64,000 nucleotides of DNA from Desulfovibrio fairfieldensis (GCF_001553605.1 NZ_CP014229.1:351001-415000), one strand, 5' to 3'. Counted from the stretch's first letter, positions 34,211-45,942 are shown. Translations and numbers: made by a program. Notes: generated by a model from the sequence alone, not told the origin.

Positions 34211-34699
34211 ATGCAACGACACGTGCTTTCCGTGCTGGTGGAAAACGAACCCGGCGTGCTTTCCCGCGTGGTGGGCCTGTTCAGCGGGCGCGGCTTCAAC
34301 ATTGATTCGCTCAACGTGGCTCCTGCCCTTGAGGAAGGCGTCTCGCACATGACCATCACGACCTATGGCGACAGTATGATTTTGGAGCAGATCATGAAAC
34401 AGCTGCACAAAATCGTGTCCGTCATCAAGGTGATGGATTTTGCGGACATCGCCGCTGTGGAGCGGGAAATGATGTTCGTCAAGGTTCAGGCCGAAGGCCC
34501 CATGCGCGGCGAAATCCTGCGCACCGTGGAGATCTTCCGCTGCAAGGTGGTGGATGTCAGCACCAATGAGATGACCATCGAGGCCACGGGCGACCATGGC
34601 AAGCTGGAGGCCATCATCAGCCTGCTGCAACGTTTCGGCATCAAGGAACTGGCGCGCACCGGCTCGGTGGCCATGCGCCGCTCCAAGAAGGTGGATTGA
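34211..34699 (+). CDS. ilvN: Acetolactate synthase, small regulatory subunit
   Basis: ACT-domain regulatory subunit of 162 residues (IlvN/IlvH type). The N-terminal ACT domain has HVLSVLVENEPGVLSRVVGLFSGRGFNIDSLNVAP, where valine binds. The second half (MMFVKVQAEGPMRGEILRTVEIFRCKVVDVS) is the C-terminal ACT-like domain. The ATG at 34211 has GGAGAG upstream; an in-frame TTG seven codons earlier has none. Confidence 0.95.
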   Translation: MQRHVLSVLVENEPGVLSRVVGLFSGRGFNIDSLNVAPALEEGVSHMTITTYGDSMILEQIMKQLHKIVSVIKVMDFADIAAVEREMMFVKVQAEGPMRGEILRTVEIFRCKVVDVSTNEMTIEATGDHGKLEAIISLLQRFGIKELARTGSVAMRRSKKVD

Positions 34700-34849
34700 C
34701 GCGCCGCCCGCAAAGGAGCATGGGTAGCCGGTAAGCGGTTCCGTTCCCCGGCGGAATGGGCCGAGGCGGTTTCGTCCGCGGGCCCGTTGCCTTTGTCCCT
34801 CATTTCCCCGCCGCGTGTGCGGCCAGGGATGTATTTTGTTTAACCGTGA

Positions 34850-35872
<1,023 letters not shown>

Positions 35873-35896
35873 GCGGACGGCCCGTGGCTTTTTTCA

Positions 35897-35923
35897 GGGA
35901 GCGCCTCTGGCGCTCCCTTTTTT
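35897..35923 (+). terminator. Rho-independent terminator of the ilv operon
   Basis: A perfect 9-bp stem GGGAGCGCC / GGCGCTCCC with a 3-nt loop is followed by TTTTTT, 25 nt after the ilvC stop. The IS200 element begins just behind it. Confidence 0.92.
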
Positions 35924-35991
35924 GTATGGAGAAAACCCCCCGCTAGGCGGGGGGTTCTAAAAAGCTTACAGCTTTGCCCATGTCAGTAAAA

Positions 35992-36054
35992 CTCCTTTTG
36001 ATTTGTTAAAAAGTCTCGCGGTCTGGCAACTGCGAGTCAACAAATCAAAAGGAG
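35992..36054 (+). promoter_or_regulatory. Stem-loop hiding the tnpA ribosome-binding site
   Basis: A perfect 16-bp inverted repeat, CTCCTTTTGATTTGTT (35992-36007) and its complement (36039-36054), brackets a second small stem (CTCGC/GCGAG). The right arm contains the GGAG of the tnpA ribosome-binding site, 7 nt before the ATG. Sequestration of this site is the known way IS200 keeps transposase synthesis low. Confidence 0.85.
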
Positions 36055-36060
36055 GTCACG

Positions 36061-36519
36061 ATGGGTGACGCCAAAAGTTTAGCCCACACAAGGTGGAACT
36101 GCAAATATCACATTGTTTTTGCGCCTAAATATCGCCGCCAGGTGTTCTATGGTGAAAAGAAGCGCGCCATTGGCGAAATTCTGCGCAAGTTGTGCGAATG
36201 GAAGGATGTAAAAATAGTGGAGGCAGAATGTTGCCCAGACCACATCCACATGCTGCTTGAGATTCCCCCCAAAATGAGTGTGTCGAGTTTTATGGGCTAT
36301 CTAAAGGGTAAGAGTAGTCTCATGATCTATGAACAATTTGGGGATTTGAAGTTCAAATACCGCAATCGAGAATTTTGGTGCCGTGGGTATTACGTCGATA
36401 CAGTGGGCAAGAATAAGGCCAAGATTCAGGATTACATCAAGCATCAGCTGGAGTCGGATAAACTTGGCGATCAGTTGAGCCTACCCTACCCAAGGAGCCC
36501 GTTTACGGGCCGCAAGTAA
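36061..36519 (+). CDS. tnpA: IS200 family Y1 transposase
   Basis: HUH single-strand transposase of 152 residues. The metal-binding HUH motif is in CCPDHIHMLLEIPP, and the catalytic tyrosine region is YYVDTVGKNKAKIQDYI. The N-terminus HTRWNCKYHIVFAPKYRRQVF is diagnostic of TnpA of IS200. It is full length without frameshifts, and translation is predicted to be repressed by the upstream stem-loop. Codon use is slightly AT-richer than that of its neighbours. Confidence 0.95.
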   Translation: MGDAKSLAHTRWNCKYHIVFAPKYRRQVFYGEKKRAIGEILRKLCEWKDVKIVEAECCPDHIHMLLEIPPKMSVSSFMGYLKGKSSLMIYEQFGDLKFKYRNREFWCRGYYVDTVGKNKAKIQDYIKHQLESDKLGDQLSLPYPRSPFTGRK

Positions 36520-36641
36520 CAGAAATGCAAATGTCAGATCGCAAGAGCGCCTGCTAGGGCGCAGCTGGTAAGAAAGCCTTACAGGCGCATATGAAGAACC
36601 CCCGGCTATGCCGGGGGGTTCCTTTTTCATGCTCAAAATGA

Positions 36642-36675
36642 GGGGGGAACCAGAGGCATGCCCCCGGTTCCCCGG
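36642..36675 (-). terminator. Terminator of chemoreceptor 1
   Basis: GGGGAACC and GGTTCCCC pair about 75 nt beyond the stop of the receptor gene. On the minus strand the stem is followed by CCTCATTTTG. The sequence between (36676-36750) is otherwise plain. Confidence 0.6.
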
Positions 36676-36750
36676 ACGGGCGCGTACTGTCCAAAACGCG
36701 CCCGCGTGCGACCGGGGAGGAGATGCGCTGTCCCCGGCCGCAACTTGCTG

Positions 36751-38490
36751 TTACGCTTCTTTCAATTCCTGGATCAGATTGGTGAGCCCTTGGGCCTGGG
36801 CGGCCAGGTCGGACACGGCCTTGGCGGCCTCTGCCATGGCCTCGGCGGTCTGGCGGGACATGTCGTTGACCTGGACGATGGACTGGTTGATCTCCTCGCT
36901 GGCGGCGGACTGTTCCTCGCTGGCCGTGGCGATGGCGTTGACCTGGTCGCCGGTGGCTTCCACAGTGGCCACGATTTCCTGCAAAGCCTGACCGGACTGG
37001 TTGGCCAGTTCCGTGGCTTCGCCGATGCGCTCCACGGCATTGTCCACGCCGGTCATGCTCTTGGCCGTGCTTTCCTGGATGGCCTTGATGGCGTTGCCCA
37101 CGTCATTGGTGGAGGCCATGGTTTTTTCAGCCAGTTTGCGCACCTCGTCGGCCACCACGGCAAAGCCCCGCCCGGCCTCGCCCGCGCGGGCGGCCTCAAT
37201 GGCGGCGTTGAGGGCCAGGAGGTTGGTCTGGTCCGCGATGTCCGAGATCACGCCCATGATCCGGGTGATGTCCTGGGCGTGCTCGTTGAGCTGGGTCATG
37301 TCGTCCTTGAGCTCCAGGGACATCTGGTGGACCTGATCAATGCTGCGCACAGCCTTTGCCACCACCTGGGCCCCGGCTTCGGCCTTTTCCCTGGTTTCGG
37401 CGGAGGCGGTGGAGGCGGAACCGGCGTTCCTGGCCACTTCCTGGACCGTGGCGTTCATTTCATTCATGGCCGTGGCCGCCTCGGAGAGGCGCTGGGCGGA
37501 CTCGGCCGCGCCCCGGTCGGACTGCTCGATCTGGGCGGAAAGTTCGGTGGAGGCGGAGGAGACCACACTGCCCACCTGTTCCAGCTTGTCGGCGGCCACC
37601 AGCATGGCCTCGGTCTTGCTTTGCGCTTCCCTGCTCGCCGCTTCGGCCTGCTGCATGGCCTCCTGGGCTTTGCGGGACTGTTCTTTGGCGTTTTCCGACT
37701 CGCGTTGGGCGTTTTCAATGTTGGTTTTCAGGGCGTTGACCATTTCCACAATGGAACCATAGACGCCCATCTTTTTGCCGCCGTCGTCCACGTTGTAGTC
37801 GCCGTCCACCACGCGGTGGGCGATGGCGTTCAGCTCGCCGGGGTCCTTGCCGAGTTGGCGCACGGTGTTGCGCACGATCAGCCAGGTCAGCGCAAGGGCG
37901 ATAAATATGGCGGCCAGGGTCAGGATGATGCCGATGGCCCGGGATCTCTCGTACTTCTCGTCGCCGTCCTTGCTGGTCTGCCGTGCATTGGCCAGGGTGA
38001 CGTCCGACAGTTCCTTGAGAATCGCGCTGAAGGCATCAAATTTTTGGCGTGACTCGTCATTGAGCAGGACCACGGCCTGTTCGGTATGGTTTTGACGCGA
38101 AAGGTCAAGCAGGCGTGCGGAGACTTCACGATAGGCTCCACGCGCGGCTTTCAGGCGGTTGAAAATTGCGCGGGCGTTTGGCACATAGATGGCCTTGTCG
38201 AGTTCTTCCATTTCATCGTTGACCGTTTCCCGCCATTTTTCGAGGGTTTTTTCCTCCGCAGCCATTACGGCATTGTCCGTGCTGTAAATATGACGGATTT
38301 CCACAATGCGTTGCTGGGGCACGTCGCCGTTGAGTTTGCCTATCAGGTCGAGAATGGGCATCTTTTGGTCAGCCAGTTCCGTGACGTTTTCATTGATCTC
38401 GTCCATCTGCACCAGAAGGTAACAGGCCAGGATGCCCGCCAGTATCGTCAGCACCCCCATGCCCAAAGAAATTTTACTGGACAGCTTCAT
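36751..38490 (-). CDS. Methyl-accepting chemotaxis protein 1 of the five-gene array
   Basis: Transmembrane chemoreceptor of 579 residues starting MKLSSKI at 38490. Layout: TM1 (about 8-30), a four-helix-bundle type periplasmic sensor (30-185), TM2 (about 190-212), HAMP, then a long methylation and signalling coiled coil. The kinase-contact tip is [39 protein letters not shown] (from about 418). It ends LIQELKEA with no CheR-tether pentapeptide. The start overlaps the stop of a 41-codon ORF (ATGA). It has its own sigma-28-type promoter and terminator. The signalling half is almost identical to the other four receptors; the sensor half is not. The ligand is unknown. Confidence 0.95.
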   Translation of the reverse strand: MKLSSKISLGMGVLTILAGILACYLLVQMDEINENVTELADQKMPILDLIGKLNGDVPQQRIVEIRHIYSTDNAVMAAEEKTLEKWRETVNDEMEELDKAIYVPNARAIFNRLKAARGAYREVSARLLDLSRQNHTEQAVVLLNDESRQKFDAFSAILKELSDVTLANARQTSKDGDEKYERSRAIGIILTLAAIFIALALTWLIVRNTVRQLGKDPGELNAIAHRVVDGDYNVDDGGKKMGVYGSIVEMVNALKTNIENAQRESENAKEQSRKAQEAMQQAEAASREAQSKTEAMLVAADKLEQVGSVVSSASTELSAQIEQSDRGAAESAQRLSEAATAMNEMNATVQEVARNAGSASTASAETREKAEAGAQVVAKAVRSIDQVHQMSLELKDDMTQLNEHAQDITRIMGVISDIADQTNLLALNAAIEAARAGEAGRGFAVVADEVRKLAEKTMASTNDVGNAIKAIQESTAKSMTGVDNAVERIGEATELANQSGQALQEIVATVEATGDQVNAIATASEEQSAASEEINQSIVQVNDMSRQTAEAMAEAAKAVSDLAAQAQGLTNLIQELKEA

Positions 38491-38612
38491 CTCCTCACTC
38501 CTTTTGCGTTTGTAAATTGCCGATGCGGTTCCTTGCGAAGCCAATGGCGGAGAGACTTCCGGCATTGGCTTCGTGGACATGGAACCCTCCCCACGGCAGG
38601 CGTTTGACTCAT
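38487..38612 (-). CDS. Small ORF translationally coupled to chemoreceptor 1
   Basis: A 41-codon ORF beginning [20 protein letters not shown], rich in Arg. It has a strong GGAGGA ribosome-binding site 5 nt before its ATG (38612), and its TGA overlaps the ATG of the receptor gene. Chemoreceptor 3 is preceded by a decayed copy of the same ORF (43539-43616). The overlap suggests that translating it sets receptor translation; the peptide itself has no known family. Confidence 0.55.
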   Translation of the reverse strand: MSQTPAVGRVPCPRSQCRKSLRHWLRKEPHRQFTNAKGVRR

Positions 38613-38765
38613 GACATCCTCCTTCACACGAAAAACGGTGTATGCCGCCGCTCCAGTTGCCCGGGCCAGAGTATGTTTGGTTGAAAAAACACAAAATTGC
38701 CTTTCACGTTCTCCATAGATACCTGAATCGGGCATCAGGAGAGAGTTGATTCGTGTATGATCTAT

Positions 38766-38792
38766 ATATCGGGATAAATGAACATATCTTTA
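38766..38792 (-). promoter_or_regulatory. Sigma-28 promoter of chemoreceptor 1
   Basis: TAAA-N15-CCCGATAT, 10 of 12 matches to the flagellar sigma-28 consensus, about 275 nt upstream of the receptor ATG. The leader contains the coupled ORF and a GAAGCCAATG/CATTGGCTTC hairpin (about 38535-38571). Sequence from 38793 to 38975 is extremely AT-rich and shows no gene. Confidence 0.72.
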
Positions 38793-38977
38793 TGCAGCAT
38801 GCAAGAATTTATCATAAAAATTTATCAAGACACATAATTACGATATAATTTTATTATTGTATGATTGATTGCAAAATTATATATGATATACAAAATAATT
38901 ATATTTATTTTTCTAAATATAATAAAAAATACATTTTTTTACTATAATTAGTTATAAACACCGAAATAAAATAAAAA

Positions 38978-39004
38978 CGCACCCCGCCATTAGGACGGGG
39001 CGCG
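38978..39004 (-). terminator. Terminator of chemoreceptor 2
   Basis: On the minus strand a GC-rich stem (CGCGCCCCGTC with CGGGGTGCG, two wobble or mismatched pairs) is followed by TTTTTATTTTATTT, about 70 nt past the receptor stop. Confidence 0.8.
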
Positions 39005-39075
39005 CCTGGTATATGATCGCCGTCAAAGAAGTTCGCGCGCGCCGGGGACATGCCTCCCCGGCCGCAATCCCACGC

Positions 39076-40815
39076 TTAGGCCTCTTTCAGCTCCCGGATC
39101 AGCTCCGTGAGCGTCTGGGCCTGTGCGGCCAGGTCGGATACGGCCTTGGCGGCCTCGCCCATGGCTTCGGCGGTCTGGCGGGACATGTCGTTGACCTGGA
39201 CGATGGACTGGTTGATTTCTTCGGAAGCGGCGGACTGCTCCTCGCTGGCCGTGGCAATGGCGTTGACCTGGTCGCCGGTGGCCTCCACGGTGGCCACGAT
39301 TTCCTCCAGGGCCGCGCCGGAGCGGCTAGCCAGTTCATTGGCCTCGCCGATGCGCTCCACGGCGTTATCCACGCCGGTCATGCTCTTTGCCGTGCTTTCC
39401 TGAATGGACTTGATGGCGTTGCCCACGTCGTTGGTGGAGGCCATGGTCTTTTCGGCCAGTTTGCGCACCTCGTCGGCCACCACGGCAAAGCCGCGTCCGG
39501 CCTCGCCCGCGCGGGCGGCCTCAATGGCCGCGTTGAGGGCCAGGAGGTTGGTCTGGTCCGCGATGTCCGAGATCACATTCATGATCCGGGTGATGTCCTG
39601 GGCGTGCTCGTTGAGCTGGACCATATCCCCCTTGAGTTCCAGAGACATCTGATGGACCTGCTCAATGCTCTGCACGGCCTTTGCCACCACTTCGGCTCCG
39701 GCTTCGGCCTTCTGTTTGGTTTCAGCGGAGGCGGCCGAAGCGGAACCCGCATTCTTGGCCACTTCCTGGACTGTGGCGTTCATTTCGTTCATGGCCGTGG
39801 CCGCTTCGGAGAGACGCTGTGCTGACTCGGCCGCGCCCCGGTCGGACTGCTCGATCTGGGCGGAAAGCTGGGTGGAGGCGGAGGAGACCACGCTGCCCAC
39901 CTGTTCCAGCTTGTCGGCGGCCGCCAGCATGGCCTCGGTCTTGCTTTGCGCTTCCGTGCCCGCCGCTTCGGCCTGTTCCATGGCCTCCTGGGCTTTGCGG
40001 GACTGCTCTCTGGCGTTTTCCGACTCACGCCGGGCGTTTTCAATATGTTGCTTCAGGGCATTGACCATTTCCACAGTGGCCCCGTACACCCCCATCTTTT
40101 TGCTGCCGTCGTCGATGTCGTAGTCGCCGTCCACCACGCGGTGGGCGATGGCGTTCAGTTCGCCGGGGTCCTTGCCCAGCTGTCGCAGAACATTGCGTAC
40201 CAGCAGCAGGGTCAGGAGCACAGCGACGCCGACCGCGAGAATCACAAGGACTATGCCGGTGGCGCGTGAATTGCCGTACATCACGTCGGCCTCCGCGTTG
40301 GCCTTGTCGGTATCTTGCATAACCGCCTTAATGGCGACGTCCAGAGCGTCGCTCAGATGCTGATATTGCTCACGCGATTCACCCATCAGCAGCACCGCGG
40401 CCTCTCCGGCATTGTTGTCGCGGGAAAGTTTGAGAACTTTCTGCATCTCGGCGCGATATTTCGCTCTGGCTTCCAGATAGGTGTTGAAGGCCCGTTTTGT
40501 GTCAGGGTTGCGGATCAGTTTTGCCGCCTGCTCCGCGTTATCACCGACAGATTTTATCCATTTGTCCATGCGCTCTTCATATTTCTGTTTGTCAGCGGCG
40601 GAAGCGGCGTAAACATGCAGGACTTCGGCCAGGCGGAATTCCGATGAGGCGTTACTGATCACCCCGAGATGCGCCACAAGCGGTAAGCGGTCATCGGCTA
40701 TGAGGGTGGCTGTATCATTGATTTTTGTCATCTGCATAAGCAGGTACAGGCCCAGTATCCCTATTAACACAGCCAGGAAGCCCATACTGGAAGCAATTTT
40801 CGTGGACAGTTTCAT
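39076..40815 (-). CDS. Methyl-accepting chemotaxis protein 2 of the five-gene array
   Basis: Receptor of 579 residues beginning [12 protein letters not shown] at 40815, with GAGGAG 7 nt upstream. Same TM-sensor-TM-HAMP-signalling layout as its neighbours, but the periplasmic sensor (about 30-185; for example [38 protein letters not shown]) is distinct. The signalling hairpin and C-terminus (LIRELKEA) are near identical to receptor 3. The leader of about 440 nt contains a (GA)27 tract inside a 40-codon ORF, followed by two hairpins, of which the second looks like a terminator. Expression may therefore be switched by repeat length. Confidence 0.95.
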   Translation of the reverse strand: MKLSTKIASSMGFLAVLIGILGLYLLMQMTKINDTATLIADDRLPLVAHLGVISNASSEFRLAEVLHVYAASAADKQKYEERMDKWIKSVGDNAEQAAKLIRNPDTKRAFNTYLEARAKYRAEMQKVLKLSRDNNAGEAAVLLMGESREQYQHLSDALDVAIKAVMQDTDKANAEADVMYGNSRATGIVLVILAVGVAVLLTLLLVRNVLRQLGKDPGELNAIAHRVVDGDYDIDDGSKKMGVYGATVEMVNALKQHIENARRESENAREQSRKAQEAMEQAEAAGTEAQSKTEAMLAAADKLEQVGSVVSSASTQLSAQIEQSDRGAAESAQRLSEAATAMNEMNATVQEVAKNAGSASAASAETKQKAEAGAEVVAKAVQSIEQVHQMSLELKGDMVQLNEHAQDITRIMNVISDIADQTNLLALNAAIEAARAGEAGRGFAVVADEVRKLAEKTMASTNDVGNAIKSIQESTAKSMTGVDNAVERIGEANELASRSGAALEEIVATVEATGDQVNAIATASEEQSAASEEINQSIVQVNDMSRQTAEAMGEAAKAVSDLAAQAQTLTELIRELKEA

Positions 40816-40902
40816 GCCGAATCTCCTCTCTGTTGAAGTATGTGCGGGCCCCGCCGCTGATCCGCTACGTCCGATTGGACGCCCCTGTACCCGTAAATAC
40901 AA

Positions 40903-40943
40903 AAAGGGTTGCATTCCTCATCTCAGAAGGAATGCAATCCTTT
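40903..40943 (-). terminator. Terminator-like hairpin in the leader of chemoreceptor 2
   Basis: Arms of 16 nt (AGGAATGCAACCCTTT and its partner, one mismatch) with a 9-nt loop, ending in TTTTTG on the minus strand, lie 88 nt upstream of the receptor ATG and downstream of the (GA)n tract. A smaller hairpin (CCGCT/AGCGG, then TTTTTT) precedes it at about 40966-40981. If functional it would stop the transcript before the receptor gene. Confidence 0.6.
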
Positions 40944-40974
40944 AAAAAAATATACGAAAAAAGATCCGCTTCGC

Positions 40975-41097
<123 letters not shown>

Positions 41098-41254
41098 GAA
41101 CAACATTCCTTCATACGAAAAAAAGGCATGTCCCGCCGCTCAGTTGCCCAGGCCAAAGCATGGTTTGTTGAGAGTTCACAAAATATCCTCTCAGCTTCTC
41201 TATCGGCATTTGAATCCGGCGTGCAGGAGAAAATGAATCATGTATATAATACAT

Positions 41255-41281
41255 GTATCGTGATAAAAGAAGATGTCTTTA
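41255..41281 (-). promoter_or_regulatory. Sigma-28-like promoter of chemoreceptor 2
   Basis: TAAA-N15-CACGATAC: perfect -35 and spacing, 5 of 8 in the -10. It is the weakest of the set but at the position equivalent to the others. AT-rich DNA (41282-41440) lies upstream. Confidence 0.5.
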
Positions 41282-41458
41282 GGGGGAATTCATGATTTAT
41301 CATAAATGTTTATGGAGATAAATAATTACTATATATTGTTATTATATTATGCATGATTTCGAGTTGTATACGATACATGAAATAATAAGGTTTATTTTAT
41401 TAAAATTAGAATAAGATATGCTGTTTTACGTTAAATAGCGATAAATGTCCCAAAAAAG

Positions 41459-41489
41459 GACGCGCCCCGTCTTAATACCGGGGCGCGTC
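41459..41489 (-). terminator. Terminator of chemoreceptor 3
   Basis: A perfect 11-bp stem GACGCGCCCCG / CGGGGCGCGTC followed on the minus strand by CTTTTTTGG, about 70 nt past the receptor stop. Confidence 0.9.
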
Positions 41490-41557
41490 TGATATATGAT
41501 CACCGTCAAAGAAGTTTGCGCGCGCTAGGGGCATGCCTCCCGGCCGCAATCCCACAC

Positions 41558-43297
41558 TTACGCCTGTTTCAGCTCCCGGATCAGCTCCGTGAGCGTTTGG
41601 GCCTGTGCGGCCAGTTCGGACACGGCCTTGGCCGCCTCGCCCATGGCCTCGGCGGTCTGCCGGGACATGTCGTTGACCTGGACGATGGACTGGTTGATTT
41701 CTTCGGAAGCGGCGGACTGTTCCTCGCTGGCCGTGGCAATGGCATTGACCTGGTCGCCGGTGGCTTCCACGGTGGCCACGATTTCCTCTAGGGCCGCGCC
41801 GGACCGGCTGGCCAGTTCATTGGCTTCGCCGATGCGCTCCACGGCGTTGTCCACGCCGGTCATGCTCTTGGCCGTGCTTTCCTGAATGGCCTTGATGGCG
41901 TTGCCCACATCCTGGGTGGAGGCCATGGTCTTTTCAGCCAGTTTGCGCACTTCGTCGGCCACCACGGCGAAACCGCGCCCGGCCTCGCCCGCGCGGGCGG
42001 CCTCGATGGCCGCGTTCAGAGCCAGGAGGTTGGTCTGGTCCGCGATGTCCGAAATCACATTCATGATCCGGGTGATGTCCTGGGCGTGCTCGTTGAGCTG
42101 GGCCATATCCCCTTTGAGTTCCAGAGACATCTGATGGACCTGCTCAATGCTGTGCACGGCCTTTGCCACCACTTCGGCTCCAGCTTCGGCCTTCTGCTTG
42201 GTCTCGGCGGAGGCTGTGGAGGCGGAACCCGCATTCCTGGCCACTTCCTGGACCGTGGCGTTCATTTCGTTCATGGCCGTGGCCGCCTCGGACAGGCGCT
42301 GGGCGGACTCGACCGCGCCCCGGTCGGATTGCTCGATCTGGGCGGAAAGCTGGGTGGAGGCGGAGGAGACCACGCCGCCCACCTGTTCCAGCTTGTCGGC
42401 GGCCGTCAGCATGGCCTCGGTCTTGCTTTGCGCTTCCCTGCTCGCCGCTTCGGCCTGTTCCATGGCCTCTTGGGCTTTGCGGGACTGCTCTTTGGCGTTT
42501 CCAGATTCACGTTGAGCGTTTTCAATATTCCGCTTCAAGGCGTTGACCATTTCCACAATGGCCCCGTAAACGCCCATCTTCTTGCCGCCGTCGTCGATGT
42601 TATAGTCGCCGTCCACCACGCGGTGGGCGATGGCGTTCAGTTCGCCGGGATCCTTGCCGAGCTGGCGCAGGGTGTTGCGGATGATGAAGGCCATCAGCAC
42701 AACGCTGATAAGCAGCACCACAATGAGCATGCCGATGACCATGCTCCGGGAGTCGTTGAAGACCTTGTCGCCGGAGTCGCTGGTCTTTTTGCTGCCTTCC
42801 ACGTTGAAATCCACGATGGCCCCGAGGCTCTCGGAGGTTTTATGGTACAGCTCTTTGGAGGTGGTGTTGAGTATGCCTATGGCTTTTTCGGTCTGCTCGT
42901 CCCGGGAGAGCCTCTGAATCCGTGCATGCATCTCCATGTACTCTTTCCATTCTCCCTCGAATTTTTCCCAGAGTCCCCGCTCCGCGTCAGTGTCGAGCAG
43001 GGCGGCGTATTTCGTCTCGGCATCCTTGATTGCCGTAAGCAGCTCATTCATCTGTTTTTCATACCCGGCCATCACGTCCTGTTCCGTGGCATAAATGTGC
43101 CGGATTTCCGCGATGCGGAAGTCTGATACCAGGGTGTCGAGGCGCATGGCATAGCGGGTGGACGGAAACCACCCATCAATGATTTCCACGGCCACATCAT
43201 TGATGCGGCTCATCTGTGTCAGGCTGAAGACGCCCAGCCCGCAAAGCATGACCAGCAGAAAGCCGGTGGCAAGAGTGAGTTTGGTCCGCAGTGTCAC
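41558..43297 (-). CDS. Methyl-accepting chemotaxis protein 3 of the five-gene array
   Basis: Receptor of 579 residues from the GTG at 43297 ([20 protein letters not shown]); this start gives exactly the length of the other four and has GGGGGA 5 nt upstream. Its TM1 and sensor (30-185; for example DDVAVEI-like [23 protein letters not shown]) are the most divergent of the five, whereas HAMP and signalling parts match. About 200 nt upstream lies the fossil start of a receptor-1-like gene, showing that this gene replaced or recombined with another receptor. The sensor's ligand is unknown. Confidence 0.94.
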   Translation of the reverse strand: MTLRTKLTLATGFLLVMLCGLGVFSLTQMSRINDVAVEIIDGWFPSTRYAMRLDTLVSDFRIAEIRHIYATEQDVMAGYEKQMNELLTAIKDAETKYAALLDTDAERGLWEKFEGEWKEYMEMHARIQRLSRDEQTEKAIGILNTTSKELYHKTSESLGAIVDFNVEGSKKTSDSGDKVFNDSRSMVIGMLIVVLLISVVLMAFIIRNTLRQLGKDPGELNAIAHRVVDGDYNIDDGGKKMGVYGAIVEMVNALKRNIENAQRESGNAKEQSRKAQEAMEQAEAASREAQSKTEAMLTAADKLEQVGGVVSSASTQLSAQIEQSDRGAVESAQRLSEAATAMNEMNATVQEVARNAGSASTASAETKQKAEAGAEVVAKAVHSIEQVHQMSLELKGDMAQLNEHAQDITRIMNVISDIADQTNLLALNAAIEAARAGEAGRGFAVVADEVRKLAEKTMASTQDVGNAIKAIQESTAKSMTGVDNAVERIGEANELASRSGAALEEIVATVEATGDQVNAIATASEEQSAASEEINQSIVQVNDMSRQTAEAMGEAAKAVSELAAQAQTLTELIRELKQA

Positions 43298-43440
43298 GAG
43301 TTCCCCCAAAATCTATGTTTTTCCATTGCAATAATTCAAAATGTGAAGAAGAAACGGTATGCCGCCGAACAACAGCATGCCGCGAGCGCCATGCAAGATG
43401 CAGTTGCTGAGAGTGGAGCGTGAATCGGGCCGGGGCCTGG

Positions 43441-43496
43441 GTTTCCCGCCAGTATTGTCAGCACCCCCAGGCTCAAATTTTACTGGACAGCTTCAT
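43441..43496 (-). pseudogene. Fossil receptor N-terminus upstream of chemoreceptor 3
   Basis: From the ATG at 43496 the sequence matches the first codons of receptor 1 (MKLSSKI) with its GGAGAGAGGAG site, then an 11-base deletion creates a TGA. The DNA similarity continues (GGGGTGCTGACAATACTGGCGG) before being lost. It is a recombination scar in the leader of receptor 3. Confidence 0.8.
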
Positions 43497-43538
43497 CTCC
43501 TCTCTCCTTTTGCGTTTGCAAATTGCCGATGCGGTTCC

Positions 43539-43616
43539 TCACAAAGCCAATGGCGAAGACTTCCGGCATTGGCTTTGTGGACATGGAACTCTCCCCGCGG
43601 CAGGCGTTTGACTCAT
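43539..43616 (-). pseudogene. Decayed copy of the small coupled ORF
   Basis: Begins MSQTPAAGRVPCPQSQCRKS like the ORF before receptor 1, but a small deletion shifts the frame and it stops after 25 codons. The ORF upstream of receptor 1 is intact and overlaps the receptor start. Confidence 0.65.
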
Positions 43617-43768
43617 GGCAGCCCCCTTCACATCGAAAAACGGCGCATGCCGCCGCTCAGTTGCCCGGCCAGAATATGATTGGTTGAAAAATCACAAAAT
43701 TGCCTTTCAGGTTCTCCACAGATGCCTGAATCCGGCGTGCGGGGGAGAGTGGGCCATGTATTATCTAT

Positions 43769-43795
43769 ATATCGGGATAAATGAACATATCTTTA
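43769..43795 (-). promoter_or_regulatory. Sigma-28 promoter of chemoreceptor 3
   Basis: TAAA-N15-CCCGATAT, identical in both boxes and spacer to the receptor 1 promoter, about 470 nt upstream of the receptor start. Sequence from 43796 to 43975 is very AT-rich. Confidence 0.72.
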
Positions 43796-43980
43796 TGCAG
43801 AATACAAGAATTTATCATAAATATTTATTGAGACAGATAATCACGGTATAATTTTATTAGGATATGCTTAATTGAAAAATTATATATGTTATATAAAATA
43901 ATAATATTTATATTACTAATAATAGTATAGTAGTACATTATTTACTGTAAATACTGATAAACACCAAAATAAAATAAAAA

Positions 43981-44007
43981 CGCGCCCCGTCCTCATGACG
44001 GGGCGCG
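43981..44007 (-). terminator. Terminator of chemoreceptor 4
   Basis: A perfect 11-bp stem CGCGCCCCGTC / GACGGGGCGCG, ending on the minus strand in TTTTTATTTTATTTT, about 70 nt past the receptor stop. Confidence 0.92.
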
Positions 44008-44078
44008 TTTGATATATGATCGCCGTCAAAGAAGTTTGCGCGCGCCAGGGGCATGCCTCCCCGGTCGCAATCCCACGC

Positions 44079-45818
44079 TTACGCCTCTTTCAGCTCCTGG
44101 ATCAAGGCGGTGAGCCCCTGGGCCTGGGCGGCCAGGTCGGACACGGCCTTGGCGGCCTCTGCCATGGCTTCGGCGGTCTGGCGGGACATGTCGTTGACCT
44201 GGACGATGGACTGGTTGATCTCCTCGCTGGCGGCGGACTGCTCCTCGCTGGCCGTGGCAATGGCGTTGACCTGGTCGGCCGTGACTTCCACAGTGGCCAC
44301 GATTTCTTCCAATGCCTGACCTGACCGGCTGGCCAGCTCATTGGCCTCGCCGATGCGCTCCACGGCATTGTCCACGCCGGTCATGCTCTTGGCCGTGCTT
44401 TCCTGGATGGCCTTGATGGCGTTGCCCACGTCATTGGTGGAGGCCATGGTCTTTTCGGCCAGTTTGCGCACCTCGTCGGCCACCACGGCGAAGCCGCGCC
44501 CGGCTTCGCCCGCGCGGGCGGCCTCAATGGCGGCGTTGAGGGCCAGGAGGTTGGTCTGGTCCGCGATATCCGAGATGACGCCCATGATCCGGGTGATGTC
44601 CTGGGCGTGCTCGTTGAGCTGGGTCATGTCGTCCTTGAGCTCCAGGGACATCTGGTGGACCTGCTCAATGCTGTGCACGGCCTTTGCCACCACCTGCGCG
44701 CCCGCCTCGGCCTTTTCCTTGGTATCGGCGGAGGCCGTGGAGGCCGAACCGGCGTTCTTGGCCACTTCCTGGACCGTGGCGTTCATTTCGTTCATGGCCG
44801 TGGCCGCTTCTGAGAGGCGCTGGGCGGATTCGGCCGCGCCCCGGTCGGACTGCTCGATCTGGGCGGAAAGTTCAGTGGAAGCGGAGGAAACCACGCCGCC
44901 CACCTGTTCCAGTTTGTCGGCGGCCACCAGCATGGCCTCGGTCTTGCTTTGTGCTTCCCTGCTCGCGGCCTCGGCCTGCTGCATGGCTTCCCGGGCCTTG
45001 GCTGATTGTTCCCTGGCGTTTTCCGACTCGCGCCGGGCGTTCTCAATATGGGTTTTCAGGGCGTTGACCATTTCCACAATGGCCCCGTACACCCCCATCT
45101 TTTTGCCGCCGTCGTCGATGTTATAGTCGCCGTCCACCACACGGTGGGCAATGGCGTTCAGTTCGCCGGGGTCCTTGCCCAACTGATGCACGGTATTGCG
45201 CACGATCAGCACGGTGAGCAGCACGGCGATGAGAATGGCCAGCACGGCCAGGGCGGTGCCGATCATATTGCTGTTGTCGTACATGGCGTCGCCTTGGGCG
45301 CTCATGGCTTGGGCGTTGTTCTTGGCTGCGGCGGAAAGGGCTGTGAGCTTGTCGCTCAACTCGCGGTAAACTGTCTCCGAATTGCCGAGCATAAGGGCTT
45401 TCGCCTTTTCCAGTTCATTCCGCCGGGAAAAGTCCAGCAGATTCTCGGAAATGTCAAAAAAGGTTTTTTGCGCCGCGTTGACCTCTGCCAGAGCTTTTTT
45501 GACGGCTGCCACTTTTACGCGATTGGTCAGTTCGGAGAGATAGGAACCAATTTTCTCCTTCCAGTCCGCCATCGCTTTTTCATTCCGCTCCCTGTAGGCC
45601 GGGTCCGGATTGAGAACATAACGGGTTTCCGCGATGCGGTATTCCGATACGTCATTGTTCAGCTTGCCAGCCAGATCAATGACCGGAATATTCCGCCCCG
45701 CCAGGGTGGTGGACATCTCGTTGACGCTCTTCATCTGCACCAGCAGATAGACCGCCAGAATGGCGATCAGTACGGTCAATGCCCCCATGCTGAACGAAAT
45801 TTTCGTAGACAGTTTCAT
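44079..45818 (-). CDS. Methyl-accepting chemotaxis protein 4 of the five-gene array
   Basis: Receptor of 579 residues, [12 protein letters not shown] at 45818. The periplasmic sensor (about 30-185, with [42 protein letters not shown]) is specific to this copy. The HAMP and signalling regions are nearly the same as in receptors 1 and 5, ending LIQELKEA. The leader, homologous to that of receptor 2, holds a 69-nt GA tract, a leader ORF and a perfect 16-bp terminator-like hairpin, so it may be subject to the same repeat-length switch. Confidence 0.95.
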   Translation of the reverse strand: MKLSTKISFSMGALTVLIAILAVYLLVQMKSVNEMSTTLAGRNIPVIDLAGKLNNDVSEYRIAETRYVLNPDPAYRERNEKAMADWKEKIGSYLSELTNRVKVAAVKKALAEVNAAQKTFFDISENLLDFSRRNELEKAKALMLGNSETVYRELSDKLTALSAAAKNNAQAMSAQGDAMYDNSNMIGTALAVLAILIAVLLTVLIVRNTVHQLGKDPGELNAIAHRVVDGDYNIDDGGKKMGVYGAIVEMVNALKTHIENARRESENAREQSAKAREAMQQAEAASREAQSKTEAMLVAADKLEQVGGVVSSASTELSAQIEQSDRGAAESAQRLSEAATAMNEMNATVQEVAKNAGSASTASADTKEKAEAGAQVVAKAVHSIEQVHQMSLELKDDMTQLNEHAQDITRIMGVISDIADQTNLLALNAAIEAARAGEAGRGFAVVADEVRKLAEKTMASTNDVGNAIKAIQESTAKSMTGVDNAVERIGEANELASRSGQALEEIVATVEVTADQVNAIATASEEQSAASEEINQSIVQVNDMSRQTAEAMAEAAKAVSDLAAQAQGLTALIQELKEA

Positions 45819-45903
45819 GCCGAATCTCCTCTCTTGAAGTATGTGCGGGCGCCGCCGCTGATCCGATACGTCCGGTTGAACGCGCCTGTATCCGTAAATA
45901 CAA

Positions 45904-45942
45904 AAAGGGTTGCATTCCTCATCTCAGAAGGAATGCAACCCT

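Larger units (their letters stand above)
35932..36627 (+). mobile_element. IS200-type insertion sequence
   Basis: About 700 bp with one Y1 transposase gene and no tnpB. Each end carries a similar G/C-run palindrome: AACCCCCCGC/GCGGGGGGTT (35934-35956) and AACCCCCGGC/GCCGGGGGGTT (36597-36620, with a following T-run). As usual for IS200/IS605, there are no terminal inverted repeats and no target duplication. A GCGCCTG/CAGGCGC hairpin (36546-36589) lies near the right end. Exact borders are estimates. It appears intact, and it sits between the ilv terminator and the first chemoreceptor, where it disrupts nothing visible. Confidence 0.85.

Noticed and set aside
41200-41207. GCCGATAG as the -10 box of receptor 2
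   Set aside because: It matches the -10 consensus well, but no TAAA-like box lies 15 bp upstream; the element at 41255 has the correct spacing and position.
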